DNA from: Actinokineospora alba | GTDB taxonomy: Bacteria; Actinomycetota; Actinomycetes; Mycobacteriales; Pseudonocardiaceae | Assembly (NCBI RefSeq): GCF_004362515.1 | Contig: NZ_SNXU01000001.1 | Span: 4,836,001-4,900,000, forward strand | Reading direction: 5' to 3' | DNA: 64,000 bases | In this document: one piece after another, positions 1-7,761 of the stretch | How positions within the stretch are numbered: position 1 is the stretch's first letter | Layout: every line of letters begins with the position of its first letter | The notes under the pieces: model-generated | Database searches by the model: none | What the model saw: the letters and a program-made list of their open reading frames with translations, nothing else | Told to the model about the DNA's origin: nothing | Position numbers and translations under genes: made by a program

Positions 1-810
1 GCCGACGCTCCCACGAACTTCCAGAGTGCCTACGAGTACTCGGTGGCGAACCCGAACGCGACCCCACCGGGTGCGAACAACTTCGGGTGTCCACTGAGCT
101 TCCTGCACCCGCGGCCGGTCGTGCTGGTGCACGGCACGTTCGAGAACATGTACGACAACTGGGGCACCATGTCGCCCACGCTGCAGGCCGCGGGATTCTG
201 CGTCTTCGCCTTGAACTACGGCAGCGTCGATCCGACCCGGACGATCAACGGCACCGGTGACATCCCGACCTCGGCGAAGGAACTTTCCGCCTTCATCGAT
301 CAGGTGCTGGCCAAGACTGGCGCGTCCAAGGTGGACATTGTCGGGCACTCGCAGGGCGGCATGATGCCGCGCTACTACATCAAGAACCTCGGTGGCGCGA
401 GCAAGGTCAACAAGCTGATCGGGCTGGCACCGTCCAACCACGGCACGACGGTCGCGGGCCTGTCGAACCTGCTGACCTCGATCCCGCTGGCGAAGTCGTT
501 CATCGACACCCAGTGCCCCGCGTGCAGCCAGCAGTTCGCCGGTTCGGAGTTCCTCACGCAGCTCAACGCGGGCGGGGAGACGGACCCGGCGGTGAAGTAC
601 ACGGTGATCCAGACCCGCTACGACGAGGTGGTCACCCCGTACACCTCGGCGTGGCTGGCTCCGGCGTCCAACGTCAAGAACAAGCTGGTGCAGGACATGT
701 GCCCGCTCGACCCGGTCGAGCACATCGGCATTGCCTGGGATCCGCTGGTGATCCAGCAGACGATGCACGAGCTCGACTCTCGCCTTCCGGCCGTCGTCGC
801 CTGCCTCTGA
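1..810 (+). CDS. Secreted lipase/esterase, alpha/beta hydrolase (5' end outside window)
   Basis: The reading frame is open from base 1, so the true start and a probable signal peptide lie upstream; an in-frame GTG at 43 is probably not the start. The visible part begins just before the hydrolase core. VVLVHGTFE is the oxyanion-hole strand. GHSQGG holds the nucleophile Ser (codon 349-351), Asp in RYDEVVTPY (622) and His in EHIGI (721) complete a plausible triad. Several Cys residues (FGCPL, CPACS, DMCPL, and one near the C-terminus) suggest disulfides and an extracellular protein. It resembles actinobacterial class 2/EstA-type triacylglycerol lipases. The role, ester hydrolysis outside the cell, is inferred from family. 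A strong hairpin follows the stop codon. Confidence 0.85.
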   Translation, partial: ADAPTNFQSAYEYSVANPNATPPGANNFGCPLSFLHPRPVVLVHGTFENMYDNWGTMSPTLQAAGFCVFALNYGSVDPTRTINGTGDIPTSAKELSAFIDQVLAKTGASKVDIVGHSQGGMMPRYYIKNLGGASKVNKLIGLAPSNHGTTVAGLSNLLTSIPLAKSFIDTQCPACSQQFAGSEFLTQLNAGGETDPAVKYTVIQTRYDEVVTPYTSAWLAPASNVKNKLVQDMCPLDPVEHIGIAWDPLVIQQTMHELDSRLPAVVACL

Positions 811-820
811 GCATTCGTTA

Positions 821-857
821 CCGGAAAGCCGCACCTGATCCAGGTGCGGCTTTCCGG
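821..857 (+). terminator. Intrinsic terminator-like hairpin after the lipase gene
   Basis: Perfect 17-bp stem (821-837 with 841-857) and a 3-nt loop, beginning 10 nt after the lipase stop. There is no U-tract, as is common in actinobacteria. Probable transcription end. Confidence 0.8.
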
Positions 858-928
858 TGTACTGGCAACGGTGAACGGGATGTGATGACCCGGTGGCCCG
901 GTGGCGAGCTTGATCGAGTTCTGGTCCC

Positions 929-1477
929 ATGGAGGGCGTGTCCCCGCCAACCCGCGCCCAGCTCGCCGCCGCCCGTGACCGCACCATTCCCGATGTCCTC
1001 GCGCCAGGTCTCGCCGTGATGTTCTGCGGCATCAACCCGAGCCTGTACTCCGCGGCCACCGGGCACCACTTCGCCCGGCCGGGCAACCGGTTCTGGCCCG
1101 CCCTGCACCTGTCCGGTTTCACCCCGCGCCTGCTGCGCCCCGCCGAGCAGCACCTGCTGCCCCAGTTCGGCTTGGGCGTGACCAACCTGGTCGCCCGTGC
1201 GACCGCCCGCGCCGACGAGTTGTCCACCGAGGAACTGGCCGCCGGGGGCGAACGCCTGGTCGCGGTGGTCGACGAGTACCGCCCGCACACCGTCGCCATC
1301 GTGGGGGTTACCGCGTACCGGGTCGCCTTCGGTGCGCCGCACGCGGTGATCGGCCCGCAGGACGAGCGGATCGGCGAGGCCAAGCTGTGGGTGCTGCCGA
1401 ACCCGAGCGGCCTCAACGCCCATTTTCAGCTCAACGATGTCGCCGCGGAGTTCCGGGCACTTCGCGAGCACGGCTGA
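929..1477 (+). CDS. mug: G/U mismatch-specific DNA glycosylase
   Basis: A 182-residue protein of the Mug/TDG uracil-DNA glycosylase family, which removes uracil or thymine mispaired with guanine in base-excision repair. The family motif GINPSLYSA (about residues 32-40) leads into GHHFARPGNRFW, which forms the active-site pocket. The second signature PNPSGLNAHFQ (about residues 157-167) is the loop that inserts into DNA. Length is typical. The 3' end overlaps the convergent kinase-like gene by 47 bp. No clear Shine-Dalgarno precedes ATG 929. The assignment is firm; GTG 938 is a possible alternative start. Confidence 0.9.
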   Translation: MEGVSPPTRAQLAAARDRTIPDVLAPGLAVMFCGINPSLYSAATGHHFARPGNRFWPALHLSGFTPRLLRPAEQHLLPQFGLGVTNLVARATARADELSTEELAAGGERLVAVVDEYRPHTVAIVGVTAYRVAFGAPHAVIGPQDERIGEAKLWVLPNPSGLNAHFQLNDVAAEFRALREHG

Positions 1478-3395
1478 AGACCGTGAAGAGCAGGCGCAGC
1501 CCGATGAGAGCGCTGATCAGCAGCAGGTTGTAGCCGATGCCTTGATACAGCGTGGTTTCCCCCAGCAGCCGCGGTCCACCGGCACTGCCGAGCAGCAGCA
1601 CGCCCATGATGCCCGCGGTGGCCCCGATGAAGGCCAGGATGACCTGGTTGAGCAGTCCGGTCACCAGCGCGCGGTCGCGTTCGTCGGCGAAGAGCCGGAC
1701 GTTGACCGAGAGCCGCCCCTCTTCCAGCGCGCCGCTGATCCGGTCGATCCGCCGGGGCAGCCGCCGCAGGACCGGAAGCATGGCCATCAGCTCCCCGGTG
1801 ACCAGGTCGCGGGCGCCCGCCACCGCGGTGGGTCCCGCCACGCGCGCGGCCATGTACGAACGGGACTCCAGCACGATGTCGAACCCGGGGGACAGCCGCG
1901 CCAGGGTGCCCTCCATCGTGGTCAGGGCCCGGAACACGGCGGCGATCGCGGGCGGCACGGCCAGGCCGAACGACGTCACCAGCCGGAACAGGTCGGTGAA
2001 CATGGTGATGTCCGGTTCGGACCCGTGCTGCAGGTGCGTGGCCATGAAGCCGCCGAGTGCCCGCTCCAGTTTGCGCTCGTCGATCTCGGCGGGACGCTCG
2101 ACCACCGACAGCAGACCGTCGCGCAGGGCCGCCGCGTCACCGCGGTCGATGGCGAGCAGCAGGTCCTGCAGGCCGGTCCGCAGCGAGGTGTCGAGCCTGC
2201 CGACGGAGCCGAAGTCGAGCATCCCGAGTCGACCGTCGGACAGCAGCAGGATGTTGCCCGGGTGCGGGTCGGCGTGGAACACACCGTGCTGGATCACCTG
2301 ACGCAGCAGGCAGTGGAGCAGTTCACGGGCCGCGCCCGCCGGGTCCGGCACAGCCGCCGCCTTGCGCAGCGGGACACCGTCGAGCCGCTCCATGACCAGC
2401 ACCCGCTCGGTGCTCTCGTGCGGCAGCGGCAGCCGCACCGCCGCATCGGGCAGGTGCCCGCCGGACGCCGCGGCGACCGTGGTCAGGTTGCGGGCCTCGA
2501 CCCGGAAGTCCAGTTCCTCCAACAAAGCCCTGGCGAACCCGTCGGCCAGGTCGACCACGCCCAGGGAACGCGCCCAGGATGTGCGGGACTCCAGCGTCCG
2601 GGCGAGCCGGTGCACGATGTCAAGGTCGAGTTCGACCTGCGCGCGCACGCCCGGCCGCTGGACCTTGACCACCGCGTCCGCGCCGGAGCGCAGCGTCGCC
2701 CGGTGCACCTGGGCGATCGACGCCGATGCCAGCGGTGTGGTGTCGAACTCGGCGAACACGTCCTCGGGCGCCGCGCCGAACTCCGCGCGCAGCACCGCGT
2801 CGATCGCGTCGGCCGACACCGGGGCGACCCGGTCCTGCAGCAGGGTCAGCTCGTCGATGAACTCCGGCGGCAGCAGGTCGGCGCGGGTGGAGAGCACCTG
2901 GCCGAGCTTGACGAACGTGACCCCGCCTTCCTCCAGCGCCTTCCGCAGTGAGCGGGCGAGCCGGGCCTGGCCGCTGTCCTCCCGTTTGCCCGCCAGGTAC
3001 GGGCCGAGCCCGTGGCGCACGGCGATCGCGGTGATCCGGGTGTAGCGGCGGGCGCGTGACCACCGGCCGCGGATCGCGCGCAGCGAGCCGAGCGGACCGA
3101 GTCCGGTGCCCGCGGGCCAGACGACTTCCCAGACGAACAGGACCGCGACCGCCACCAGCAGCGTCCCGCCGAAGAACGGGATGATGAACAGCAGAACGGC
3201 CGCTTCGTCCCCGGGCCGCACCTCCTGCATCCCCTGGCCGACCACCCCCGCGAGACTCCAGGCGACCAGGCTGGACACCGCGGCCCGCAAGGTTCCGACA
3301 TGCACCCCGAGTGTCCGCCGGGCGCCGACGATCATGATCTTGACGCTGATCGCGAACGCCACAACGCCGGAGACGCTGAGCAGGACGTAGTTCAT
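1431..3395 (-). CDS. AarF/ABC1/UbiB-family atypical kinase, membrane-anchored
   Basis: 654 residues from ATG 3395, preceded by a GGGAAG ribosome site. Domain order: an unusual N-terminal membrane part with about three helices (residues 5-95), the UbiB-type protein-kinase-like domain (about 120-480), and two C-terminal membrane helices (about 575-640). The family signatures are all present: KLGQ at 163-166, the Ala-rich loop ASASIAQVHRA, VVKVQRP with the Lys near 244, HADPHPGN at 374-381 and LDFG at 393-396. The family supports quinone or lipid metabolism by ATP hydrolysis; the substrate here is unknown. The N-terminal membrane extension is unusual compared with E. coli UbiB. The open frame runs further upstream, but that stretch reads as antisense of the neighbouring kinase. 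Confidence 0.87.
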   Translation of the reverse strand: MNYVLLSVSGVVAFAISVKIMIVGARRTLGVHVGTLRAAVSSLVAWSLAGVVGQGMQEVRPGDEAAVLLFIIPFFGGTLLVAVAVLFVWEVVWPAGTGLGPLGSLRAIRGRWSRARRYTRITAIAVRHGLGPYLAGKREDSGQARLARSLRKALEEGGVTFVKLGQVLSTRADLLPPEFIDELTLLQDRVAPVSADAIDAVLRAEFGAAPEDVFAEFDTTPLASASIAQVHRATLRSGADAVVKVQRPGVRAQVELDLDIVHRLARTLESRTSWARSLGVVDLADGFARALLEELDFRVEARNLTTVAAASGGHLPDAAVRLPLPHESTERVLVMERLDGVPLRKAAAVPDPAGAARELLHCLLRQVIQHGVFHADPHPGNILLLSDGRLGMLDFGSVGRLDTSLRTGLQDLLLAIDRGDAAALRDGLLSVVERPAEIDERKLERALGGFMATHLQHGSEPDITMFTDLFRLVTSFGLAVPPAIAAVFRALTTMEGTLARLSPGFDIVLESRSYMAARVAGPTAVAGARDLVTGELMAMLPVLRRLPRRIDRISGALEEGRLSVNVRLFADERDRALVTGLLNQVILAFIGATAGIMGVLLLGSAGGPRLLGETTLYQGIGYNLLLISALIGLRLLFTVFSRAREVPGTPRRHR

Positions 3396-3548
3396 TACTT
3401 CCCTTCCCCCTTTGACACGCCGAATGATCGCGCGGCGCTCGCGGCGTGAGCCTCCCACGGGCGGGTGACCGTCCTCCCTCCTACGGGGGAGCGCCGCGGA
3501 CCGGGCGGGGGAGGGGCGGCCCGCGGGCGGTCTGCCAGGATCGGTCGT

Positions 3549-4805
3549 GTGGGAGTGCGGGCGGTGCTGGGACCGGTGGGTCGGGAGTCGACCTACCGGC
3601 GCTGGGTGTACCTGATCATCGGCGGTGCGCTGCTGGTCCCGTACGTGTTCCTGGCCTCCACCCTGGTCTCGGTGGCGAGCGACCGGATACCGGTCTGGCT
3701 GATCGTGGCGCTGATCCTGGTGGTGATGGTCGCGGCGATCGTGGTGATGTCGTTCATCCCGGCCGTGCGGGTGATCGAGGGGACGGCGGCGCGGGAACTG
3801 CTCGGCGACGCGGTGCCCGAGCACGCCACGCGCCGGGTGACGTCCTGGCCCGCGCGGTGGCGCACGGCGGTGTGGGCGGTGTCGCACCTGCTGATCGGCG
3901 GGGTCGTCAGCGGGGTCACGCTGGCGCTGCCACCCGCGGTGGTGTCGTCATTCGCGGTGCCGTTCACCGGGTCGTTCTACCTCGGCGAGGTCTCGGCGCC
4001 GATGCCGAAGGGCTGGGCGGCCGCGTGGATCCCGGCGCTCGGCGTGCTGAGCCTGCTGCTGCTGGTCCACGTCGTGTCCTGGTGCGGAGCGCTGTTCATC
4101 CGGCTGGCCCCGGCGCTGCTCGGCCCGACCCCGGACGACGAACTCGTCGCCCTGCGCAGGCGCGCCGAACAGCTCGCCGAACGCAACCGGCTGGCCCGTG
4201 AACTGCACGACTCGGTCGGGCACGCGCTCAGCATCGTCACCGTCCAGGCCGCCGCCGCCCGCCGGGTGCTCGCGGCCGACCCCGCGTTCGTCGACAAGGC
4301 GCTCGGTGCCATCGAGGAGTCGGCTCGGTCCGCGCTGGAGGACCTCGACCACGTCCTCGGCCTGCTGCGCGAAGACCGCGCGCCCACGGCGCCGCAGTGG
4401 ACACTCGACGACCTGCCCGGTCTGCTCGACCGGACCAGGATCGCCGGGGTGCGCGTGGAGTCCACTGTGGAGGGCGAGGTGTCGAGGCTGCCCGCCGCGG
4501 TGTCGCGCGAGGCGTACCGGATCGTCCAGGAGTGCCTGACCAACGTCCTGCGGCACGCCGGAAAGGTTCCCGTCGCCGTGCGGCTGGCGGTGGGGCAGGA
4601 GGAACTGGTGTTGGACATAGACAATCCGCTCGACGGCGTCGGCGCGCCGCGACCGGGTGGTGGCCGGGGGCTCGCGGGGATGCGCGAGCGCGTGACCGTC
4701 CTTCGTGGACAGATGACGGCGGGTGTCGATGACGGCCGCTGGGTGGTGGCCGTGCGCATTCCGCTGCGTTCGGGTGTGCGGGACGAGGAATTGGTGGGGG
4801 AATGA
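3549..4805 (+). CDS. Sensor histidine kinase, NarL/DesK type
   Basis: A transmitter for the response regulator that follows. Residues about 15-200 form a membrane sensor region with four to five helices, resembling the actinobacterial Sensor domain. This is followed by a HisKA_3 phospho-acceptor box LARELHDSVGHAL (His about 220) and a HATPase domain with the N box (QECLTNVLRHAG) and G box (RGLAGMRERV). GTG 3549 is chosen because the extension to GTG 3465 is low-complexity Gly/Arg sequence. The gene ends in an ATGA overlap with the regulator at 4802, so the two are translationally coupled. The stimulus cannot be read from the sequence. Confidence 0.88.
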   Translation: MGVRAVLGPVGRESTYRRWVYLIIGGALLVPYVFLASTLVSVASDRIPVWLIVALILVVMVAAIVVMSFIPAVRVIEGTAARELLGDAVPEHATRRVTSWPARWRTAVWAVSHLLIGGVVSGVTLALPPAVVSSFAVPFTGSFYLGEVSAPMPKGWAAAWIPALGVLSLLLLVHVVSWCGALFIRLAPALLGPTPDDELVALRRRAEQLAERNRLARELHDSVGHALSIVTVQAAAARRVLAADPAFVDKALGAIEESARSALEDLDHVLGLLREDRAPTAPQWTLDDLPGLLDRTRIAGVRVESTVEGEVSRLPAAVSREAYRIVQECLTNVLRHAGKVPVAVRLAVGQEELVLDIDNPLDGVGAPRPGGGRGLAGMRERVTVLRGQMTAGVDDGRWVVAVRIPLRSGVRDEELVGE

Positions 4806-5449
4806 TCACGGTACTGCTGGTCGACGACGAGGAACTGATCCGCGCGGGGTTGCGCGCGATCATCGATTCGGAGCCCGACCTGTCGGTGGTCGGCGAGGCG
4901 GGCGACGGCGCCGAGGTGGCCCCGCTGGTGGTGCGGCTGCGGCCCGACGTGGTGTTGATGGACGTGCGGATGCCCGCGGTGGACGGCATCGCGGCCACCC
5001 GGCACCTGCTGGAGACCTTCGCGGAACCGCCGAAGATCCTCGTCGTCACCACGTTCGAGAACGACGACTACGTCTACGACGCCCTGCGCGTCGGCGCGAA
5101 CGGGTTCCTGCTCAAGCGGACCCGGCCCGACGACATCGTCAAGGCGATCCGCCTGGTCGCGACCGGCGACTCCCTGCTGTTCCCGTCGGCGATCCGCGCG
5201 CTGGCCGCCGCGCACGGCTCGGACAGGGGCACCCGCGGCCTGGCCGCCGCGGGCCTGACCGAGCGGGAGGCGGAGGTCCTGCGGCTGATGGCCACCGGCC
5301 TGTCCAACGGCGAGATCGGCGAGAAGCTGTTCGTGAGCCTGCAGACGGTCAAGACCCACGTCGGCAACGTCCTGGCCAAGCTCGGCGCCCGCGACCGCAC
5401 CCAGGCCGTCATCACCGCCTACGAATCCGGCTTCATCACCCCCGCCTAA
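4802..5449 (+). CDS. NarL/FixJ-family response regulator
   Basis: 215 residues. A receiver domain (1-120) has the acidic pair DD at 8-9, phospho-acceptor Asp54 in VLMDVRMP, the Thr of VVTTFEN and the conserved Lys in FLLKRT. A LuxR-type helix-turn-helix lies at about 145-210 (LTEREAEVLRLMATGLSNGEI, with the recognition helix in SLQTVKTHVGNVL). It overlaps the kinase stop by 4 bp, so it is the cognate regulator. A 127-bp palindromic element begins two bases after its stop codon. Target genes are unknown. Confidence 0.92.
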   Translation: MITVLLVDDEELIRAGLRAIIDSEPDLSVVGEAGDGAEVAPLVVRLRPDVVLMDVRMPAVDGIAATRHLLETFAEPPKILVVTTFENDDYVYDALRVGANGFLLKRTRPDDIVKAIRLVATGDSLLFPSAIRALAAAHGSDRGTRGLAAAGLTEREAEVLRLMATGLSNGEIGEKLFVSLQTVKTHVGNVLAKLGARDRTQAVITAYESGFITPA

Positions 5450-5450
5450 C

Positions 5451-5577
5451 CCGCGAGTCGCCCCTCCCGGCAAACGAGTCGCCCCGTCCGGCGACTGAGT
5501 TCGACATTCGGGTGACGCGAATGTCGAACTCAGCTGCCGGGGAGGGCGACTCGTTTGCCGGAAGGGGCGACTCGCGG
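5451..5577. repeat. 127-bp palindromic element, copy 1
   Basis: Two 60-nt arms around a 7-nt centre (5511-5517). 54 of 60 positions pair. GAGTCG occurs at arm offsets 5 and 26 and GAGTTCG at 47, each 21 bp apart. The left edge is 1 nt beyond the TAA of the response regulator. The same element, of identical length, recurs at 10804, 32491 and 56811. Short open frames read through it on both strands (peptides rich in RGDS) and are not believed to be genes. Confidence 0.95.
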
Positions 5578-5593
5578 CTGGGCGTGGGGGTTT

Positions 5594-5611
5594 CTGCCCG
5601 AAATCGGGCAG
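5594..5611 (+). other. Short hairpin upstream of the small gene at 5637
   Basis: 8-bp perfect stem CTGCCCGA/TCGGGCAG with a 2-nt centre, 25 bp before the ATG at 5637. It could be a leader structure or an operator; function unknown. Confidence 0.4.
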
Positions 5612-5636
5612 GGAAGTTGCCTAAAGGGGGCATTCG

Positions 5637-5924
5637 ATGCCAGTGTCGGGTGTCGTGACCGAGTCACCGCCGCCGGACCTCGTCCGGCACGTCGCCGAGA
5701 GCACCGGGCTCACGCCCGGGGTCGCGGCGCGGGTCGTCGCCGATGTGATCGGGTATTTCGGCGAGACGACCGAGGACTATGTCCGCCGCAGGCACGCCGA
5801 GCTGCGGGGCAAGCAGTACCGCAACGCGCAGATCTGGACCGCCCTGGCGGCTGAGCTGGCCGCCCGGCCGGTGGCGCCGCCGCGGCTGACCGAGCGCCAG
5901 TTGCGCCGCATCGTCTACGGATAG
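5637..5924 (+). CDS. Small hypothetical protein upstream of glmS
   Basis: 95 residues with a good ribosome site (AAAGGGGG, about 8 nt before ATG). No family recognised. The sequence is soluble, mixed helical and charged: an N-terminal segment (LVRHVAESTGLTPGVAARVV) that could be a compact helical bundle, then YVRRRHAELRGKQYRNAQIW and an Arg-rich C-terminus ending RQLRRIVYG. Only 9 bp separate it from glmS on the same strand, so the two are probably one transcript. Coding is supported by the ribosome site and GC3 pattern. A link to glmS function is inference from position only. Confidence 0.65.
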   Translation: MPVSGVVTESPPPDLVRHVAESTGLTPGVAARVVADVIGYFGETTEDYVRRRHAELRGKQYRNAQIWTALAAELAARPVAPPRLTERQLRRIVYG

Positions 5925-5933
5925 GGAGCATGT

Positions 5934-7760
5934 ATGTGCGGAATCGTCGGATACGTCGGGGACCGCGACGCCACCCCGGTGCTGGTCGAGGGCCTGCACC
6001 GGCTGGAGTACCGCGGCTACGACTCCGCCGGCGTGGCCGTGCTGCGCAAGGGAAAGCTGGTGGTCACCAAGGCCGCCGGCCGCGTCCAGGAGCTGCGTGA
6101 CCGGCTCGCCGAGTCCGCCCCGGTGGCCTCGACGATCGGCATCGCGCACACCCGCTGGGCCACCCACGGCGAGCCGTCGGACCGCAACGCCCACCCGCAC
6201 CTCGACGCCGCGGGCCGGATCGCGGTGGTGCACAACGGCATCATCGAGAACGCCGAGCCGCTGCGCGCCCGGCTGACCGCCGAGGGTGTCGAACTCGCCT
6301 CCGACACCGACACCGAGGTCTTCGCGCACCTCATCGCCGCCGAACTCGGCACCGGCTCCCTCGAGGACGCCGTCCGCGCGGCCGTGCGGCAGGTCGAGGG
6401 GACCTACGGGCTGGTCGTGCTCGACCGGACCCGCCCCGACGAACTGGTCGTCGCCCGCAACGGCAGCCCGATCGTGCTCGGCATCGGCGACGGCGAGATG
6501 TACGTCGCCTCCGACGTTGCCGCTCTGGTGCACCACACCCAGCGCGTGGTGTTCCTCGACGACGGCGAGTTGGCCACCGTCAAGGCGAACGAGTACCGCA
6601 CCTCCACGCTGGAGGCCCGGCGCACCAGCAAGCAGCCGACCACCGTCGACGTCCTCGCCGACGACTACGAGCTGGGCGGCTTCCCCGACTTCATGCGCAA
6701 GGAGATGGCCGAGCAGCCCGAGGCGGTCGAGCGCGCCCTGCGCGGGCGGCTCGACGAGCGCTTCGCCACCGCCCACCTCGGCGGGCTCGGCCTCGACGCG
6801 ATGGCGCTGCGCGCGGTCCGCCGGGTCAAGTTCCTCGGCTGCGGCTCGGCGTACTACGCGGGCCAGATGGGCGCGACCCTCGTCGAGGAGCTGGCCCGCA
6901 TCCCCGCCGACGCCGAACCCGCGTCCGAGTTCCGCTACCGCAACCCGGTGGTCGACCCGGACACGCTCTACGTCGCGATCAGCCAGTCCGGCGAGACCCT
7001 CGACACCCTGGCCGCCGTGCAGGAGCTGCGGCGCAAGGGCGGCCGGGTGATCGGCGCGGTCAACGTCGTCGGCAGCGCCGTGGCCCGCGAGTGCGGCAGC
7101 GGCGTGTTCCTGCACGCCGGGCCCGAGGTGTCGGTCGCCTCGACCAAGGCGATGACGAACATGACCGTCTCGTTCGCGATGCTCGCGCTGCTGCTGGGCC
7201 GCGTGCGCGACCTGTCGGCCTCGTCCGGCGCCCGGATCGTCAACGGGCTGCGCGCGCTGCCCGAGCACATCGAGCAGGTGCTCGGCACCGACGACGCGGT
7301 GCGGGAGGTCGCGCGGCACTACTCGAAGGCCACGCACATGTTCTTCCTCGGCCGGGTGCGCGGCTGGCCCGTCGCCCGCGAGGGCGCGCAGAAGCTCAAG
7401 GAGATCTCCTACGTCCACGCCGAGGCGTACCAGTCCGCGGAGCTCAAGCACGGCCCGCTCGCGCTGATCGACCCGGACATGCCCAGCGTGGTGGTCGTGC
7501 CGGACGACGAGCTGCTGTCGAAGAACCTCAGCACCATGGAGCAGATCAAGGCGCGCGGCGGCCCGGTCATCGCGGTCACCAACGCCGACCTGCCCGACGG
7601 GCTGGCCGACCACGTGATCCGCGTGCCGCGCGGCGAGCCGGAGCTGGACCCGATCGTGTTCACGATCGCCCTGCAGATGCTCGCCTACCACCTGGCCGTG
7701 GAGCTGGGCCGCGACGTCGACAAGCCGCGCAACCTCGCCAAGAGCGTGACGGTCGAGTAG
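5934..7760 (+). CDS. glmS: Glutamine--fructose-6-phosphate aminotransferase (isomerising)
   Basis: 608 residues, the normal length. GlmS makes glucosamine-6-phosphate from fructose-6-phosphate and glutamine, the first step towards UDP-GlcNAc for peptidoglycan and mycothiol. The protein starts MCGIVGYVG, giving the N-terminal Cys nucleophile of the Ntn glutaminase domain (1-220), with the RWATHG and YRGYDSAG substrate motifs. Two SIS isomerase domains follow (about 285-425 and 455-600), with CGSAYYAG and SQSGETLDT binding the sugar phosphate, and the C-terminal LAKSVTVE tail. GGAG precedes the ATG by a few bases. No glmS ribozyme is seen upstream. The gene ends 1 bp from the convergent GGDEF gene. 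Confidence 0.97.
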   Translation: MCGIVGYVGDRDATPVLVEGLHRLEYRGYDSAGVAVLRKGKLVVTKAAGRVQELRDRLAESAPVASTIGIAHTRWATHGEPSDRNAHPHLDAAGRIAVVHNGIIENAEPLRARLTAEGVELASDTDTEVFAHLIAAELGTGSLEDAVRAAVRQVEGTYGLVVLDRTRPDELVVARNGSPIVLGIGDGEMYVASDVAALVHHTQRVVFLDDGELATVKANEYRTSTLEARRTSKQPTTVDVLADDYELGGFPDFMRKEMAEQPEAVERALRGRLDERFATAHLGGLGLDAMALRAVRRVKFLGCGSAYYAGQMGATLVEELARIPADAEPASEFRYRNPVVDPDTLYVAISQSGETLDTLAAVQELRRKGGRVIGAVNVVGSAVARECGSGVFLHAGPEVSVASTKAMTNMTVSFAMLALLLGRVRDLSASSGARIVNGLRALPEHIEQVLGTDDAVREVARHYSKATHMFFLGRVRGWPVAREGAQKLKEISYVHAEAYQSAELKHGPLALIDPDMPSVVVVPDDELLSKNLSTMEQIKARGGPVIAVTNADLPDGLADHVIRVPRGEPELDPIVFTIALQMLAYHLAVELGRDVDKPRNLAKSVTVE

Positions 7761-7761
7761 G

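Noticed and set aside
1431..1477. Overlap of mug and the UbiB-like gene as an annotation error
   Set aside because: Both C-terminal regions are consistent with their families, so a 47-bp convergent overlap is accepted.
3465..3548. Upstream extension of the histidine kinase
   Set aside because: Low-complexity Gly/Arg-rich sequence; GTG 3549 is closer to the first membrane helix. Not fully excluded.
5436..5633. Short open frames across the 127-bp elements (peptides rich in GDSFAGRGDS)
   Set aside because: They arise on both strands in every copy because the palindrome has no stops; no ribosome sites or gene context.
5577..5934. glmS ribozyme upstream of glmS
   Set aside because: No matching core motif; known distribution is in Firmicutes, and a small gene occupies most of the space.
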